A stretch of DNA of 64,000 nucleotides, from NCBI GenBank assembly GCA_965267505.1, contig OZ254081.1, positions 3,156,525 through 3,220,524 on the forward strand, given 5' to 3'. A model generated the notes under the pieces. It saw only the letters and a program-made list of their open reading frames with translations, ran no database searches and was not told the origin of the DNA. Shown here one piece after another: positions 51,330 through 60,549 of the stretch (position 1 is its first letter; the number at the start of each line of letters is the position of its first letter). The translations under genes and the position numbers were made by a program. The DNA is from JANQHS01 sp965267505 (GTDB lineage Bacteria; Bacteroidota; Bacteroidia; Cytophagales; CCMP332).

Positions 51330-52781
51330 ATGGATGAAATGGATATAATTAACAAATCCAACCCTCTTACCAGCCGAGAAAAGGCTTTAAAGATCAATTT
51401 GGACCATGGTATCTACGGAGCATTTGCAGAGATCGGAGCTGGCCAGGAAGTAGCTGCCCATTTTTTCAGAGCCGGAAGTTCGTCCGGAACCATTGCAAAG
51501 ACCATTTCCGCTTACGATATGAAATTCTCCGATGCCATATATGGCACCGAAGCAAGCGGAAGATATGTTTGCAAACCTCGCTTGGAAAAAATGCTCCATA
51601 AGGAATTCAATCTATGCCAGATCCGTTTGCCACAGATGGCTCCAACCACCCGATTCTTTGCTTTAGCAAACACAGTTGCCACCATCAATTATGAGGGAAC
51701 AACACAAGGACATGGCTGGCTTGGGTTAAGATTCCAACTTGTTCCAGAAGGTCCGGTAAATGAGGTCATACTCCACATTCAAATGCATGACCCCGAACCA
51801 ATTCTTCAGCAAGAAGCCCTGGGGATCATAGGGGTAAACCTTCTTTACGCCTGTTTCTTTTTGAATAGGGACACTGAAGAATTTGTGGATTCACTTATGG
51901 ACAATCTTAGAAGAGACAGGTTGGAGATCGACTTTTTAAGGTTTACCGGTGAAGATTTCAAAGAGGTTGATAACAGGCTGGTGAGTTTGAAATTGGTTAA
52001 GAAAGGCATCTCTCCTGCTACCATGTTCGGACCCGAAGGGGATATTCTTCTCCCAGCAGATGTGCTTTATAAAAAGAATGTTCTGGTGCTAAGAGGAAGG
52101 TTCAGACCTCCTACCACGCAGAATCTAGACATGCTCAGAATGGGCCTTAAAGCATTTAGAGGCGAACCCGATGTAGACCGGGACAATATGTTCCTAATGA
52201 CAGAGCTGACACTGAACAATCTTTTTAGAAAGAAAGGATCCCAAATTGATGAGAAGGATTTCATGGACCGGGCAAACATTCTTTGTGCGGCTGGCCAAAC
52301 GGTCATGGTCTCCAACTTCTCTGAATATTTCAGACTGATCAGGTATCTGAATAACATTACGCGTAAAAGGAAGATCGGTATCATCCTTGGAATCCATAAT
52401 ATGATCAATATTTTCAATGAGAAGTATTATGAATTTCTTCCGGGAGGTATTCTTGAAGCATTTGGAAGGCTTTTTGGAAATAATGTGAAAATGTACTTGT
52501 ATCCATCCACGAGGGTGGTTGAGGGCACTGTTACCCAATTTGAGAACATGCCCCTTCCAGAACACCTTCAACCATTGCAAGAGTATTTGATCAGGAACAA
52601 CAGGATTCAGAATCTTAAATACAATGACCCAAAATTTCTAAGTATTAACTCAGAAGAGGTTCTCAAGATGATCAAGTCAAATGAGCCCGGTTGGGAGGAA
52701 TTTGTGCCTGGTATTGTGGCCAACTTTATCAAGGAGCAAGCCCTTTTTGGTTATATAAACCAAGAAAAGGTAAAAGCTTAA
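51330..52781 (+). CDS. Conserved cytoplasmic protein of unknown function
   Basis: A 483-aa soluble protein with no signal or membrane segment. Well-formed blocks suggest a conserved enzyme-like fold: YGAFAEIGAGQEVAAHFFRAG, SAYDMKFSDAIYG, GWLGLRFQLVPEG, QQEALGIIGVNLLYACFF, and a late EYFRLIRYLNN and GILEAFGRLFG. I recall similar proteins across many phyla listed without function, and some automatic annotations give conflicting names, so I assign none. A thioredoxin gene starts immediately after its stop (GTG at the next base), which suggests coupling. Confidence 0.8.
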   Translation: MDEMDIINKSNPLTSREKALKINLDHGIYGAFAEIGAGQEVAAHFFRAGSSSGTIAKTISAYDMKFSDAIYGTEASGRYVCKPRLEKMLHKEFNLCQIRLPQMAPTTRFFALANTVATINYEGTTQGHGWLGLRFQLVPEGPVNEVILHIQMHDPEPILQQEALGIIGVNLLYACFFLNRDTEEFVDSLMDNLRRDRLEIDFLRFTGEDFKEVDNRLVSLKLVKKGISPATMFGPEGDILLPADVLYKKNVLVLRGRFRPPTTQNLDMLRMGLKAFRGEPDVDRDNMFLMTELTLNNLFRKKGSQIDEKDFMDRANILCAAGQTVMVSNFSEYFRLIRYLNNITRKRKIGIILGIHNMINIFNEKYYEFLPGGILEAFGRLFGNNVKMYLYPSTRVVEGTVTQFENMPLPEHLQPLQEYLIRNNRIQNLKYNDPKFLSINSEEVLKMIKSNEPGWEEFVPGIVANFIKEQALFGYINQEKVKA

Positions 52782-53363
52782 GTGAAAATAAATCCAAGAA
52801 TAAGAAAGATCTTAGATTGGGTAATTCCTATTGCCATAATAGGTGGATTATACATTAGTGGCTATCTGCCAGAAGTATCTGGTTCTTTACAGTCCATAAT
52901 GGTTAAAACAGGCTTGGTTGACGCTTCGCCTAATAAATCTGAGGATTATGGTCAGATCAAAAGTGATTTCGTTTTAATAGATCAAGCCGGGTCAGAGATT
53001 CATTACAGCGATCTTGAAGGAAAAGTTCTTTTTATAAATCTTTGGGCCACTTGGTGTCCTCCCTGCATTGCGGAACTGCCGGACATAGAGGGCTTAGTCC
53101 AGGAAATGGAATCCGAAGAGGACATTGAGTTCATATTATTGAACCTGGACAAGGATCCACAAAAAGCTTTGGAATTTCTTACAAGGAAAGAATTGGATCT
53201 CCCAGTATTTTTTAAGGCTTCTGCCCTTCCTTCAGAACTTTCTGTAAGAAGCATACCAACAACCTTTGTGGTGGGAAAAACAGGAAGGATTGTATTTCAG
53301 CATTCAGGAATTGCCTCTTACAATAATGATTCCTTCAAATCCTTTCTGAAAAAGGAGCTCTAG
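52782..53363 (+). CDS. TlpA-like thioredoxin, membrane anchored
   Basis: A 193-aa protein. A membrane helix near the N-terminus (about 12-30, WVIPIAIIGGLYISGYL) is followed by a thioredoxin fold with redox pair CPPC in NLWATWCPPCIAELP (about 93-96), then a conserved RSIPTTFVV cis-Pro. The whole matches ResA/TlpA proteins that reduce extracytoplasmic thiols, for example in cytochrome c maturation. The start is GTG adjoining the stop of the preceding gene. Its stop overlaps a 9-bp hairpin. Confidence 0.9.
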   Translation: MKINPRIRKILDWVIPIAIIGGLYISGYLPEVSGSLQSIMVKTGLVDASPNKSEDYGQIKSDFVLIDQAGSEIHYSDLEGKVLFINLWATWCPPCIAELPDIEGLVQEMESEEDIEFILLNLDKDPQKALEFLTRKELDLPVFFKASALPSELSVRSIPTTFVVGKTGRIVFQHSGIASYNNDSFKSFLKKEL

Positions 53364-53387
53364 GTCAAAAATTCTTATTTTTTGACC
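53363..53387. repeat. Inverted repeat before the SRAP gene
   Basis: A perfect 9-bp GGTCAAAAA/TTTTTGACC stem with a 7-base loop, located between the end of the thioredoxin gene and the ATG at 53395. It could be a weak terminator or an operator for the SRAP gene. The stop codon TAG of the thioredoxin gene shares its first G. Confidence 0.55.
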
Positions 53388-53394
53388 CTCAATC

Positions 53395-54090
53395 ATGTGT
53401 GGCCGCTATTCATTACCCATTAAAGCCAAAGAGCTTGAAAAAAGGCTAAATGCCCAACTCCTGGAACAATTTAAACCAAGGTACAATGCCGCACCTTCAC
53501 AAAATCTTCCGGTCGTGATCAATTCTGATCCGGGAAGCATTAATTTTTTTCAGTGGGGTTTAGTCCCCTTCTGGGCCAATGATGCACAAGTTGGAAATAA
53601 ACTGATTAACGCCAGATCAGAGACCATCTTTGAAAAACCCTCTTTTAGAGAAAGTGTCAAAAAAAGAAGGTGCCTAATTCCAGCAGACGGATTCTTTGAG
53701 TGGTCAAAAAAAGGGAAGCTAAAACTACCGCATAGGATCAAACTGAAGAATGGTGAGGTTTTCATGATGGCGGGGATCTGGGACTCCTGGCAGATATCAG
53801 ATGAAAAGTACTTGAACTCTTTCAGCATTATTACCACAGAAGCAAATGATCTTATTAGTAGCCTTCATGAAAGGATGCCTGTAATATTGAAAAAAGAAAC
53901 AGAAAGGGATTGGCTAAAAGAAGGTCTTGAAAATGTTGATATACAATCATTTATGAAACCCTATGATTCAAATGAGATGGAATATTATTTGGTCTCAAAT
54001 GAGTTGAACAATGTTGAAAATGATTTCCCTGAATTGATCGCTCCTTCAGAAGGAAGAAACCCAGGAGAGACCCTCTCGCTTTTTCAATGA
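53395..54090 (+). CDS. SRAP/YedK (HMCES-like) abasic-site processing protein
   Basis: A 231-aa protein beginning MCGRYSL, where Cys2 becomes the catalytic residue after Met removal. The family blocks are RYNAAPSQNLPVV, FQWGLVPFWA, NARSETIFEKPSFRESVKKRRCLIPADGFFEW, HRI, and SIITTEAN..SLHERMPVIL. SRAP proteins form a stable crosslink with abasic sites in single-stranded DNA, shielding them. The gene overlaps the next barrel gene by 4 bases (ATGA) and is preceded by an inverted repeat. Confidence 0.95.
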   Translation: MCGRYSLPIKAKELEKRLNAQLLEQFKPRYNAAPSQNLPVVINSDPGSINFFQWGLVPFWANDAQVGNKLINARSETIFEKPSFRESVKKRRCLIPADGFFEWSKKGKLKLPHRIKLKNGEVFMMAGIWDSWQISDEKYLNSFSIITTEANDLISSLHERMPVILKKETERDWLKEGLENVDIQSFMKPYDSNEMEYYLVSNELNNVENDFPELIAPSEGRNPGETLSLFQ

Positions 54091-54863
54091 GAACCATTCA
54101 CTCATTTCTGAGAAACTCAATTGCTGGATCATTTTTTTTGATCTTCATTCATTCAAACCTGAGTGCCCAGGACATCTATTTGGGTGTTGGATATACGGCT
54201 TCTTACTGGCCTTTGGTTGGATTAAACAATATTATTGATCACTATCAGGATCAGCGAATCAATTACCCACCAAGTGTAAACCCTGAGCGTGAGTATACCA
54301 ATTCGGTTGGATCCATTAACCTATTATCCGGTTGGACTGGTTCTTTTGGTTATTTGTTGAAAGAGAACTTAAATCTGGAGGTGAAATACATGAACAGAAG
54401 GAATAACCAATGGAGTTCCCAGGTAGAGACTTCAGCAGGGGAAAGCTTTCAACGCAGTATTAACCTCAAAACCAATACAATTGGATTTGGAGCCTCAAGA
54501 TTAATTCTCGGTAAAAAAAGAGATTTTATTATCGGAGGAACCGTAGATTTCACGAATCTCGATGTTGATGTTACCGAGGCCAATCAAACGGCCTTTGGAG
54601 TGGTTTCTCAAACCATGTTTGGTTTTACTGGGTTTATGAAATTCATCTATTATTTAAGCCCTAGGACGCCTTTGGGACTTTCTTTTAACCCGTATATGCA
54701 ATTCAACCTGATTCCTGCTGATTTTGGTGCTCTAAACCAGACTTTGAACCCGAATACCTATCGGCAACTTTCCGCAAATCAAACCAAGGGAGGTTATTTT
54801 AACTTTGGAATTGAAGTCCAACTGGCCTATTTCATTTACACCAGATTCAACAAAGGTGAGTAA
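54087..54863 (+). CDS. Outer-membrane beta-barrel protein, unknown
   Basis: A 258-aa protein with a signal peptide (cleavage near LSAQ, residue 26) and amphipathic strands with aromatic girdles (IYLGVGYTASYWPLV, LNLEVKYMNRRN, FIIGGTVDFTNLDV, FNFGIEVQLAYFIYTRF). It has no catalytic motif. It is coupled to the SRAP gene by an ATGA overlap and overlapped by the next gene, so the three may be one transcript. Confidence 0.65.
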   Translation: MRTIHSFLRNSIAGSFFLIFIHSNLSAQDIYLGVGYTASYWPLVGLNNIIDHYQDQRINYPPSVNPEREYTNSVGSINLLSGWTGSFGYLLKENLNLEVKYMNRRNNQWSSQVETSAGESFQRSINLKTNTIGFGASRLILGKKRDFIIGGTVDFTNLDVDVTEANQTAFGVVSQTMFGFTGFMKFIYYLSPRTPLGLSFNPYMQFNLIPADFGALNQTLNPNTYRQLSANQTKGGYFNFGIEVQLAYFIYTRFNKGE

Positions 54864-55935
54864 ACTAAGCCCTTTACAGCCCTACTCCATTGATCAAATA
54901 TCAAATTTTAACAGGTTGGAATTTCCAGAATTGGAGTCCATTTTAAAGGTTTGCAATACCCCCGGAACTAATCTAAAAATAAACAGTTCTGGAAGCACCG
55001 GTGAGCCCAAGGAAATAGAATTAAATAGAGATCAACTTGAATACTCTTCTTCAAGGACCAATTCTGAATTGGGTATTTCAAAGGATGACATTGTTCTTGT
55101 TTGCCTCCCATTGGATCGCATCGGCGGAGCTATGCAGGTTTTTAGAGCTTATTTTGGGGGTTATAGATTAGCGTTCCTTCCTCCGTCGCAGGATCCTTTT
55201 TCAAGAGCCAGCTTAAGAAATAAGCAATTCAACTTTAATCATTGCTCTCTTGCTCCAAACCAGGTACTGGATATAATTAAGCATAAAAAGAAGCTTAGCG
55301 ATCTAAAAACAGTCCTAGTTGGTGGAGCCCAATTAAACTCTGCTTTAGAAAAAGCGATAATTGATTCAGGGCTACCGGCATACCAGTCTTTTGGAATGAC
55401 CGAAACCGCGAGTCATTTTGCCCTTAGACAAATAGGAGTAGATGAACAAGGAATGTTCAGGCTCCTTGAGGGAACCGAGATCAAGGCAGATAAGGAAGGG
55501 TTGTTAAGGGTAAAATCTCCGGCAACAAAAAACCAGTGGCTAGAAACGAATGACCGGGTGAAAATCCTAAATGAATCTCAATTCAAATGGATAGGAAGAA
55601 GTGACTTCGTGATTAACAGCGGAGGAATCAAGGTTATCCCGGAAAATCTGGAAAAACGATTAGCTTCAATCCTTGAAGAAAGAGGCTTTGATGGGAATTT
55701 CCTGATAAGCTCTGTCCCGGACAAGAACCTAGGCGAAAAATTAGTTCTGATACTGGAAAACTTTATTCCAAACGAAAAATGGATAAAAGAGCTTCTTTTT
55801 TACCTAAAAATAGAACTTGTCGGAATTTTGAAACCTACGAAAATTTATAATTTTAATGAATTTCCAAAGACTAGCGGAGGAAAAATAGATCGAAGAAGGG
55901 TACAAAAGATGCTCAGGGATTCTTCAAGGACCTAA
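54856..55935 (+). CDS. menE: O-succinylbenzoate-CoA ligase (AMP-binding enzyme)
   Basis: A 359-aa acyl-adenylate-forming enzyme, of the short length usual for MenE. The P-loop-like A3 motif is INSSGSTGEPKEI, a second block reads SFGMTETASHFALR, then LETNDRVKI and the C-terminal hinge plus catalytic Lys (TSGGKIDRRRV). MenE activates o-succinylbenzoate in menaquinone synthesis, the respiratory quinone of this phylum. No other men gene is adjacent, so the assignment rests on length and motifs. The GTG at 54856 overlaps the previous stop by 8 bases; the longer frame from 54805 adds a non-family segment. Confidence 0.8.
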   Translation: MSKLSPLQPYSIDQISNFNRLEFPELESILKVCNTPGTNLKINSSGSTGEPKEIELNRDQLEYSSSRTNSELGISKDDIVLVCLPLDRIGGAMQVFRAYFGGYRLAFLPPSQDPFSRASLRNKQFNFNHCSLAPNQVLDIIKHKKKLSDLKTVLVGGAQLNSALEKAIIDSGLPAYQSFGMTETASHFALRQIGVDEQGMFRLLEGTEIKADKEGLLRVKSPATKNQWLETNDRVKILNESQFKWIGRSDFVINSGGIKVIPENLEKRLASILEERGFDGNFLISSVPDKNLGEKLVLILENFIPNEKWIKELLFYLKIELVGILKPTKIYNFNEFPKTSGGKIDRRRVQKMLRDSSRT

Positions 55936-56480
55936 ACTACTTTCCAGAGTATTTGCATGAGTAGTAAATTCTTTAGATCTCCACCATACACTCACTGGCC
56001 ATCAGGTCAAGGTCGTATTCAGAATTATCTAAGGCAGGCAGCTTCAAAGTCTGTTTGTGATGTCTCTTGATTTTTTTTGCGACCCTTTCTTGACCCTTTA
56101 AAGAAAGCATCTCGCACATTTTTCAGATCGGCCAGATCGCAAAGGTTATAAAAAGCTAACCCATAAAGGGGACAAATGACACTTTCATTAAGGAGGTACC
56201 CAGAAGGGTATTGAGCAGTACTATTTCAAACCAAAGACCTATTCTATTTCCATCTCAATTTGGACAGAACAATAGGAATCTACATTTATTATCCCGTATT
56301 TTGCAGCTCAATTAAGCAAAAGCAGTTGCTTTTGGGATTCCCCAACTAACTTTTTCGGCGTCCCTGGCTTTCTTGTAGGGATCAGGGTACAACACGCAGC
56401 ATGTCATAGGATCAATGGCAGCTCTGGGTCTGAGTAATATTCATGGCCATTGCAGAAAGAATGCGTGATATGGAATAATT
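55936..56480. other. Long intergenic region and probable leader of the helicase gene
   Basis: 545 bases without a convincing coding frame. The last 180 bases precede the helicase and contain structure: CAATGGC/GCCATTG (56413-56419 with 56446-56452), TCCCT/AGGGA near 56370, and CAAAAGC/GCTTTTG near 56320. A TATTTTG at 56297 is close to, but one base short of, a -7 element. The left 350 bases show nothing I can name. Confidence 0.4.
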
Positions 56481-57650
56481 ATGCCACAGAAAAGATTTAG
56501 AAATAAAGACAGAAAAAGAAGGTCAAGAAACTCAGGAGGGTCAAACAGAAAACCCTTAACCATTGAGCAATTCATTAAGACCGACTTTTCAAACCGCTCT
56601 TCAGAACCTGAGTTCGTTCCGAGTTGGAAGTTCGAGGATGCAATTTTACATCCTGTACTTCAAAGAAGTCTTAGAAGGAAAGGTTATGAGTTTCTAACCG
56701 AAATTCAAGAGAAGGCAATGCCTCAAATCATGGAGGGGCATGATGTAATTGGAATTGCAGGAACAGGTACAGGAAAAACCGCCGCCTTCCTCCTACCAAT
56801 TCTTTTAAATCTCCTTGAGAAGCCAAAGGAAAATAATGCTTTGATCCTTGCTCCAACAAGAGAATTAGCAACTCAGATCTTAACCGAATTCGTAAGTCTT
56901 GCAAGGGGCTTAAACCTTTATGCCTCGGCACTGATCGGTGGTGAGCATGTCTCAAAGTCTATTACTGCCCTTAAAAGAAGAAACCATGTGATCATAGGAA
57001 CTCCAGGAAGAGTACAGGACATGGCTGACAGAGGATTGCTAACACTTGGAAGTTTTGAAGCCCTGGTATTAGACGAATTTGACAGGATGATGGATATGGG
57101 CTTCATAAACGAGGTTGAAGAGATCCAGGCGGGAATGAAAAGGAAGAAAAATACTTATCTATTCTCCGCAACTGAATCCAAATCCATTCAGAAGAACATA
57201 GAAAAGTTCACCAAGGAACCTGTAAGAGTTAAGGCCAGGAATCACGAAGATCAAAACCTGGATATCCAGCAGGAGATATTCAGGGTGCCACCCAATTCAA
57301 GTAAGCATGAGATCGTTTCAGATCTTATCACAGACCATAAAACCATTCTTTTTTGTGAGACAAAGAGAAAGGTTGATAAGGTTCATAAGTCCTTAAAAGA
57401 GTCAGGACATAAGTCGGAGTATATCCATGGGGACAAATCTCAACAAGCCAGAAACCGTTCGCTTCAAAATTTTATCAAAGGAAAAGCCTCGGTTTTGGTA
57501 GCTACAGATGTAGTTGCTAGGGGTATTGATGTAAAAGATGTTTCTTTGGTAATAAATTATGAAGCTCCTCGTAACTATGAAGACTATGTTCATAGAATTG
57601 GAAGGACCGGAAGGGCCGGAAAAACGGGGAAAGCGATAACATTGGTTTAA
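56481..57650 (+). CDS. DEAD-box family RNA helicase (DEFD variant)
   Basis: A 389-aa RNA helicase. After a basic N-terminal tail (KRFRNKDRKRRSRNSGG) come Q motif FLTEIQEKAMP, motif I AGTGTGKTAAF, Ia PTRELATQI, Ib TPGR, II LDEFDRMMD (DEFD in place of DEAD), III SAT, V ATDVVARGID and VI HRIGRTGRAGKTG. It ends right after motif VI with no C-terminal extension. It is followed after 14 bases by a small basic protein and a cold-shock protein, so it may open RNA structure at low temperature; this is inference. Confidence 0.93.
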   Translation: MPQKRFRNKDRKRRSRNSGGSNRKPLTIEQFIKTDFSNRSSEPEFVPSWKFEDAILHPVLQRSLRRKGYEFLTEIQEKAMPQIMEGHDVIGIAGTGTGKTAAFLLPILLNLLEKPKENNALILAPTRELATQILTEFVSLARGLNLYASALIGGEHVSKSITALKRRNHVIIGTPGRVQDMADRGLLTLGSFEALVLDEFDRMMDMGFINEVEEIQAGMKRKKNTYLFSATESKSIQKNIEKFTKEPVRVKARNHEDQNLDIQQEIFRVPPNSSKHEIVSDLITDHKTILFCETKRKVDKVHKSLKESGHKSEYIHGDKSQQARNRSLQNFIKGKASVLVATDVVARGIDVKDVSLVINYEAPRNYEDYVHRIGRTGRAGKTGKAITLV

Positions 57651-57664
57651 AAAAAATTATCTGG

Positions 57665-57907
57665 ATGGCGAGATCACAGAACAGTTTCATCAAAAAGCAG
57701 AAAGAGCAGAAGAAAAAGAAAAAGGCTCAGGAAAAGTTTGAAAGAAAGCTTGAGAAGAAGAATCAGGAGAAAAAAGGTGGACTGGATGATATGATCGCTT
57801 ATGTTGATGAATATGGAAACATCACATCTGAGCCACCAGAAGAAAAAGACAATAAAGAATCAAAAGACAATAAACAATCAAGTAATAATGAAAAAGGGAA
57901 CAGTTAA
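57665..57907 (+). CDS. Small Lys/Glu-rich protein linked to cold-shock gene
   Basis: An 80-aa protein. The first half is a charged helix (SFIKKQKEQKKKKKAQEKFE) and the middle has a conserved-looking LDDMIAYVDEYGNITSEPPE. The tail is Asn/Lys/Asp rich. I recall similar proteins next to Csp genes in this phylum, usually listed as hypothetical. It is 14 bases after the helicase and overlaps the csp gene by 20 bases, which indicates coupled translation. RNA binding is plausible but not shown. Confidence 0.75.
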   Translation: MARSQNSFIKKQKEQKKKKKAQEKFERKLEKKNQEKKGGLDDMIAYVDEYGNITSEPPEEKDNKESKDNKQSSNNEKGNS

Positions 57908-58082
57908 ATTTTTTAATTACGAAAAAGGGTTTGGTTTCATAAATTCAGATGAGACCGGTGAAGATATTTTCGTACATAAGACAGGTTTGATCGATCAGAT
58001 CAAGGAAAACGATAAAGTAGAATTTGAAGTGAAACAAGGAAATAAAGGAATGAATGCGGTAGATGTTCGCGTTCAAAGCTAG
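57888..58082 (+). CDS. Cold-shock protein (Csp family)
   Basis: A 64-aa single OB-fold protein. KGTVKFFNYEKGFGFI carries RNP1 and EDIFVH carries RNP2; the acidic loop KENDKVEFEV and the end NAVDVRV complete it. It binds single-stranded RNA and acts as an RNA chaperone. The ATG at 57888 lies inside the end of the preceding small gene; an upstream frame from 57801 is a shadow. Confidence 0.95.
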   Translation: MKKGTVKFFNYEKGFGFINSDETGEDIFVHKTGLIDQIKENDKVEFEVKQGNKGMNAVDVRVQS

Positions 58083-58094
58083 ATCTGAACTAGT

Positions 58095-58421
58095 TTAATT
58101 TTCTAAATTCTGGGGTTTCTGATCCTTGCGTTTTTTAGCCGGATAAGCTCGAAAAGCACTGAAAAGGAACCCCAGGATATATCCCGCTAAACCCCACAAA
58201 ATCGGAAGCACCACCATTGCTCCAAGAGCGAGAATGGTACCCATACTCAAACCAGGTGTTTCCCAATATGCAGGCGAGACCAGGCCCATACTCACGATTA
58301 GGTCTATTATTGCCCCTCCTATCGAATAGATTCCACCCAAAAGGATCCCGATTAAGAGAAAAATCCTGAATATCCTATTTCCAATAGTATCCAGCCCAGG
58401 AATATTTGATAAAAAGCCCAT
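58095..58421 (-). CDS. Small membrane protein, unknown
   Basis: A 108-aa protein with two clear hydrophobic helices (about 18-42, IFLLIGILLGGIYSIGGAIID; about 62-90, ILALGAMVVLPILWGLAGYIL) and a basic C-terminus (FRAYPAKKRKDQK), which is likely cytoplasmic. No family recognised. It is convergent with the csp gene, 12 bases apart. Confidence 0.55.
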   Translation of the reverse strand: MGFLSNIPGLDTIGNRIFRIFLLIGILLGGIYSIGGAIIDLIVSMGLVSPAYWETPGLSMGTILALGAMVVLPILWGLAGYILGFLFSAFRAYPAKKRKDQKPQNLEN

Positions 58422-58683
58422 AGTACCGCTTTCGGCAATAGAACGCCTAACTTTTAACGAAATTTTGGTGGTGGGTAAGATTGGTTAAATTAGTTAAGCA
58501 TTTGAAGGACTTAAGAAAACGCTAACGGCTCTCTCCGCTATTTGTATTATAACCATTCAAGCTGCTCATTGTTCTTATTGAATTTCTGCCAAAACCCAAT
58601 TTTATACCTCTGTTTTGAAAACGGTTTTTGTGTAAAAAGCTAGCGAATTATATTGCATGGCCATTTATTTTTAAAAGCAGCTC

Positions 58684-60549
58684 TTGCCATATTTCTCCCC
58701 CATCTACTTTCTTTCCTATGCATGCTTGATCATTGCGTCATGGTCCTTGGGTTGGTTGATTCTAAAAATCATAAAGTATCAGAGTGGAAATTCATATTTA
58801 AACCTTAGCCTTTATCTTTTTATTGGTCATATTCCTATAGTAATAGTAGGGGCAATTGCATTCACAGAGGGCAGAACGGTGATGATGCTCATGGCACTGG
58901 TTTTTCTTATGATCCTTTGGTCACTTTCGGGTCAAGGAAGTAAGGAGAATTTTAAGTCCTCTGAGATTAGAATTCCTCATCTCTATGTTGGGCTGACGCT
59001 ACTTATCCCATTTGTTTTATTCCTTTTTAAATACATGGATCCCATCAGCTTTGAGCTATTAATCCCCCATCATGATTATGTAAACTATGGAAATGTGGCT
59101 GCTCACCTTATTTCAGAAAAATTTGAAGGATTACTGGTTACCGTTGGGATGCAAGATCCTGTCAATTACCCGTATCATTATAATGAGCTGTGGCTTTCAG
59201 GGCTTTTATCCCAGACCTTTGGAATAAATGAGACCTATTGCCTGCTTTTGGTTGTTTTTCCATTCTATTTCCTGGTATTCATGGTACAAATTCTGGCTTT
59301 GGGAAGGGAATTTTTAGGGGATCTTAAACTCCTTCAAATCCTTGTTCTATTATCCTTCGCAGGTGCTACCGGCATTTACTTTTCCTGGCTCGGGGATTTG
59401 ATTCCATTTTATAAAGAAGGCTCCTTGTTTTCAAGCCAAGCTCTTTCCTATCACAAACTTATCCTGATACAACTCGGGCTTGGATTTGTATCAATTTTCT
59501 TCCTAAGAGAAGAAAGGCGAGTTGCGTTATTCTTTCTAACTCTAATCCCATTTTTGTTTATCAGCACCCTTCCAGCCATTGGTGGAATGATCGGGATTAC
59601 CCTCCTTGGGAAGATAATTATCAAAAAATTCGATCCTCAAGTCCAAATCAAAGATCTAGTCCTCTCTTTATTGACACTGACTCTTTTGGTTGGATTCTAT
59701 TCTTTCTTTGGACCAAAAGCAAATGAAGGGATTAATACCGGGGGAGCGGATATTTGGAATTTAAGAACCAGGATAAATATTCTTGTAGGCACGGGAATTC
59801 AAATAATCCTCTTATTTTTTCTGTGGTTACCCTTGATCGTTCTTACCGCAAGGTACATCAAGCTGCATTCTTTGAATCTGTTTGTTTTTTTCCTGGTTTT
59901 GCTGACAATTGGTCTTATGAGCTGGATCGTATTATTCTTTGCGACGAACTCTGTTCAATTCTTCTCAAACCTTTTTGCTCCGGTGCTCTCCTGGGCTCTT
60001 ATATTGCTCCTAATTAAATTCTACGAATCGGAGATAAAAAGAACAAAACTTGGAAGGTATGCATTGGTTTTATGCTTTTTTCTTCTTGCCTATAATTGGG
60101 GGGACGCTCTTGAAAACCGAGGAAAAGTAGCTTGCGACCCTGATTATATATCCCAATCAATAAAACTTAGCAAAGGTGTAAATCCACATGGAGCTTTCAT
60201 CAAGTCCAAGGATGATTATTATAACTACTTCCAAAAGATTCCTTCCTTTTCTACCCTAGGTAACCATCTCGCGCTAAAAGATGGAAGGAACTTCAACTAT
60301 TCTCTTTCCGTCCATGACACCCCGTTAGCCAATGAAAGAGATCGTACCATGGTTCAGAATTCTGTCTTTTTTAAGTATGCAACTGATGACATTGCTTTGT
60401 CCCAATATGAATTTGTTATTGAGAAAGATATTGATTTGCTTTTCCTTTCTGAGAAAGCCATTATGCCTCAAAGTTTAGACTCCATCTTTTCTCTTAAGGC
60501 TACCAACAGGTGTTCTGGAGAAAAATTATTTCTTCGAAATAAGGATTAA
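58684..60549 (+). CDS. Multi-helix membrane protein, glycosyltransferase-like layout
   Basis: A 621-aa integral membrane protein with about 12 hydrophobic helices over residues 1-470 and a soluble C-terminal part (about 475-621). A loop with an acidic/His cluster (LIPHHDYVNYGNVAAHLIS, DPVNYPYHYNELWLSG) follows the third or fourth helix, as in lipid-linked sugar transferases of the GT-C class, though no diagnostic motif is present. The only start is TTG at 58684. It ends overlapping the DinB gene by 4 bases. Function uncertain. Confidence 0.65.
   Translation: MPYFSPIYFLSYACLIIASWSLGWLILKIIKYQSGNSYLNLSLYLFIGHIPIVIVGAIAFTEGRTVMMLMALVFLMILWSLSGQGSKENFKSSEIRIPHLYVGLTLLIPFVLFLFKYMDPISFELLIPHHDYVNYGNVAAHLISEKFEGLLVTVGMQDPVNYPYHYNELWLSGLLSQTFGINETYCLLLVVFPFYFLVFMVQILALGREFLGDLKLLQILVLLSFAGATGIYFSWLGDLIPFYKEGSLFSSQALSYHKLILIQLGLGFVSIFFLREERRVALFFLTLIPFLFISTLPAIGGMIGITLLGKIIIKKFDPQVQIKDLVLSLLTLTLLVGFYSFFGPKANEGINTGGADIWNLRTRINILVGTGIQIILLFFLWLPLIVLTARYIKLHSLNLFVFFLVLLTIGLMSWIVLFFATNSVQFFSNLFAPVLSWALILLLIKFYESEIKRTKLGRYALVLCFFLLAYNWGDALENRGKVACDPDYISQSIKLSKGVNPHGAFIKSKDDYYNYFQKIPSFSTLGNHLALKDGRNFNYSLSVHDTPLANERDRTMVQNSVFFKYATDDIALSQYEFVIEKDIDLLFLSEKAIMPQSLDSIFSLKATNRCSGEKLFLRNKD

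Noticed and set aside
56297..56303. TATTTTG as -7 element of the helicase gene
   Set aside because: It has one base too few between TA and TTTG, and the nearest TTG is 34 bases upstream, beyond the known spacing range.
57801..57887. Upstream extension of the cold-shock gene
   Set aside because: These codons are the out-of-frame reading of the Lys/Glu-rich gene; Csp proteins begin at the MKKGTVKFF codons.
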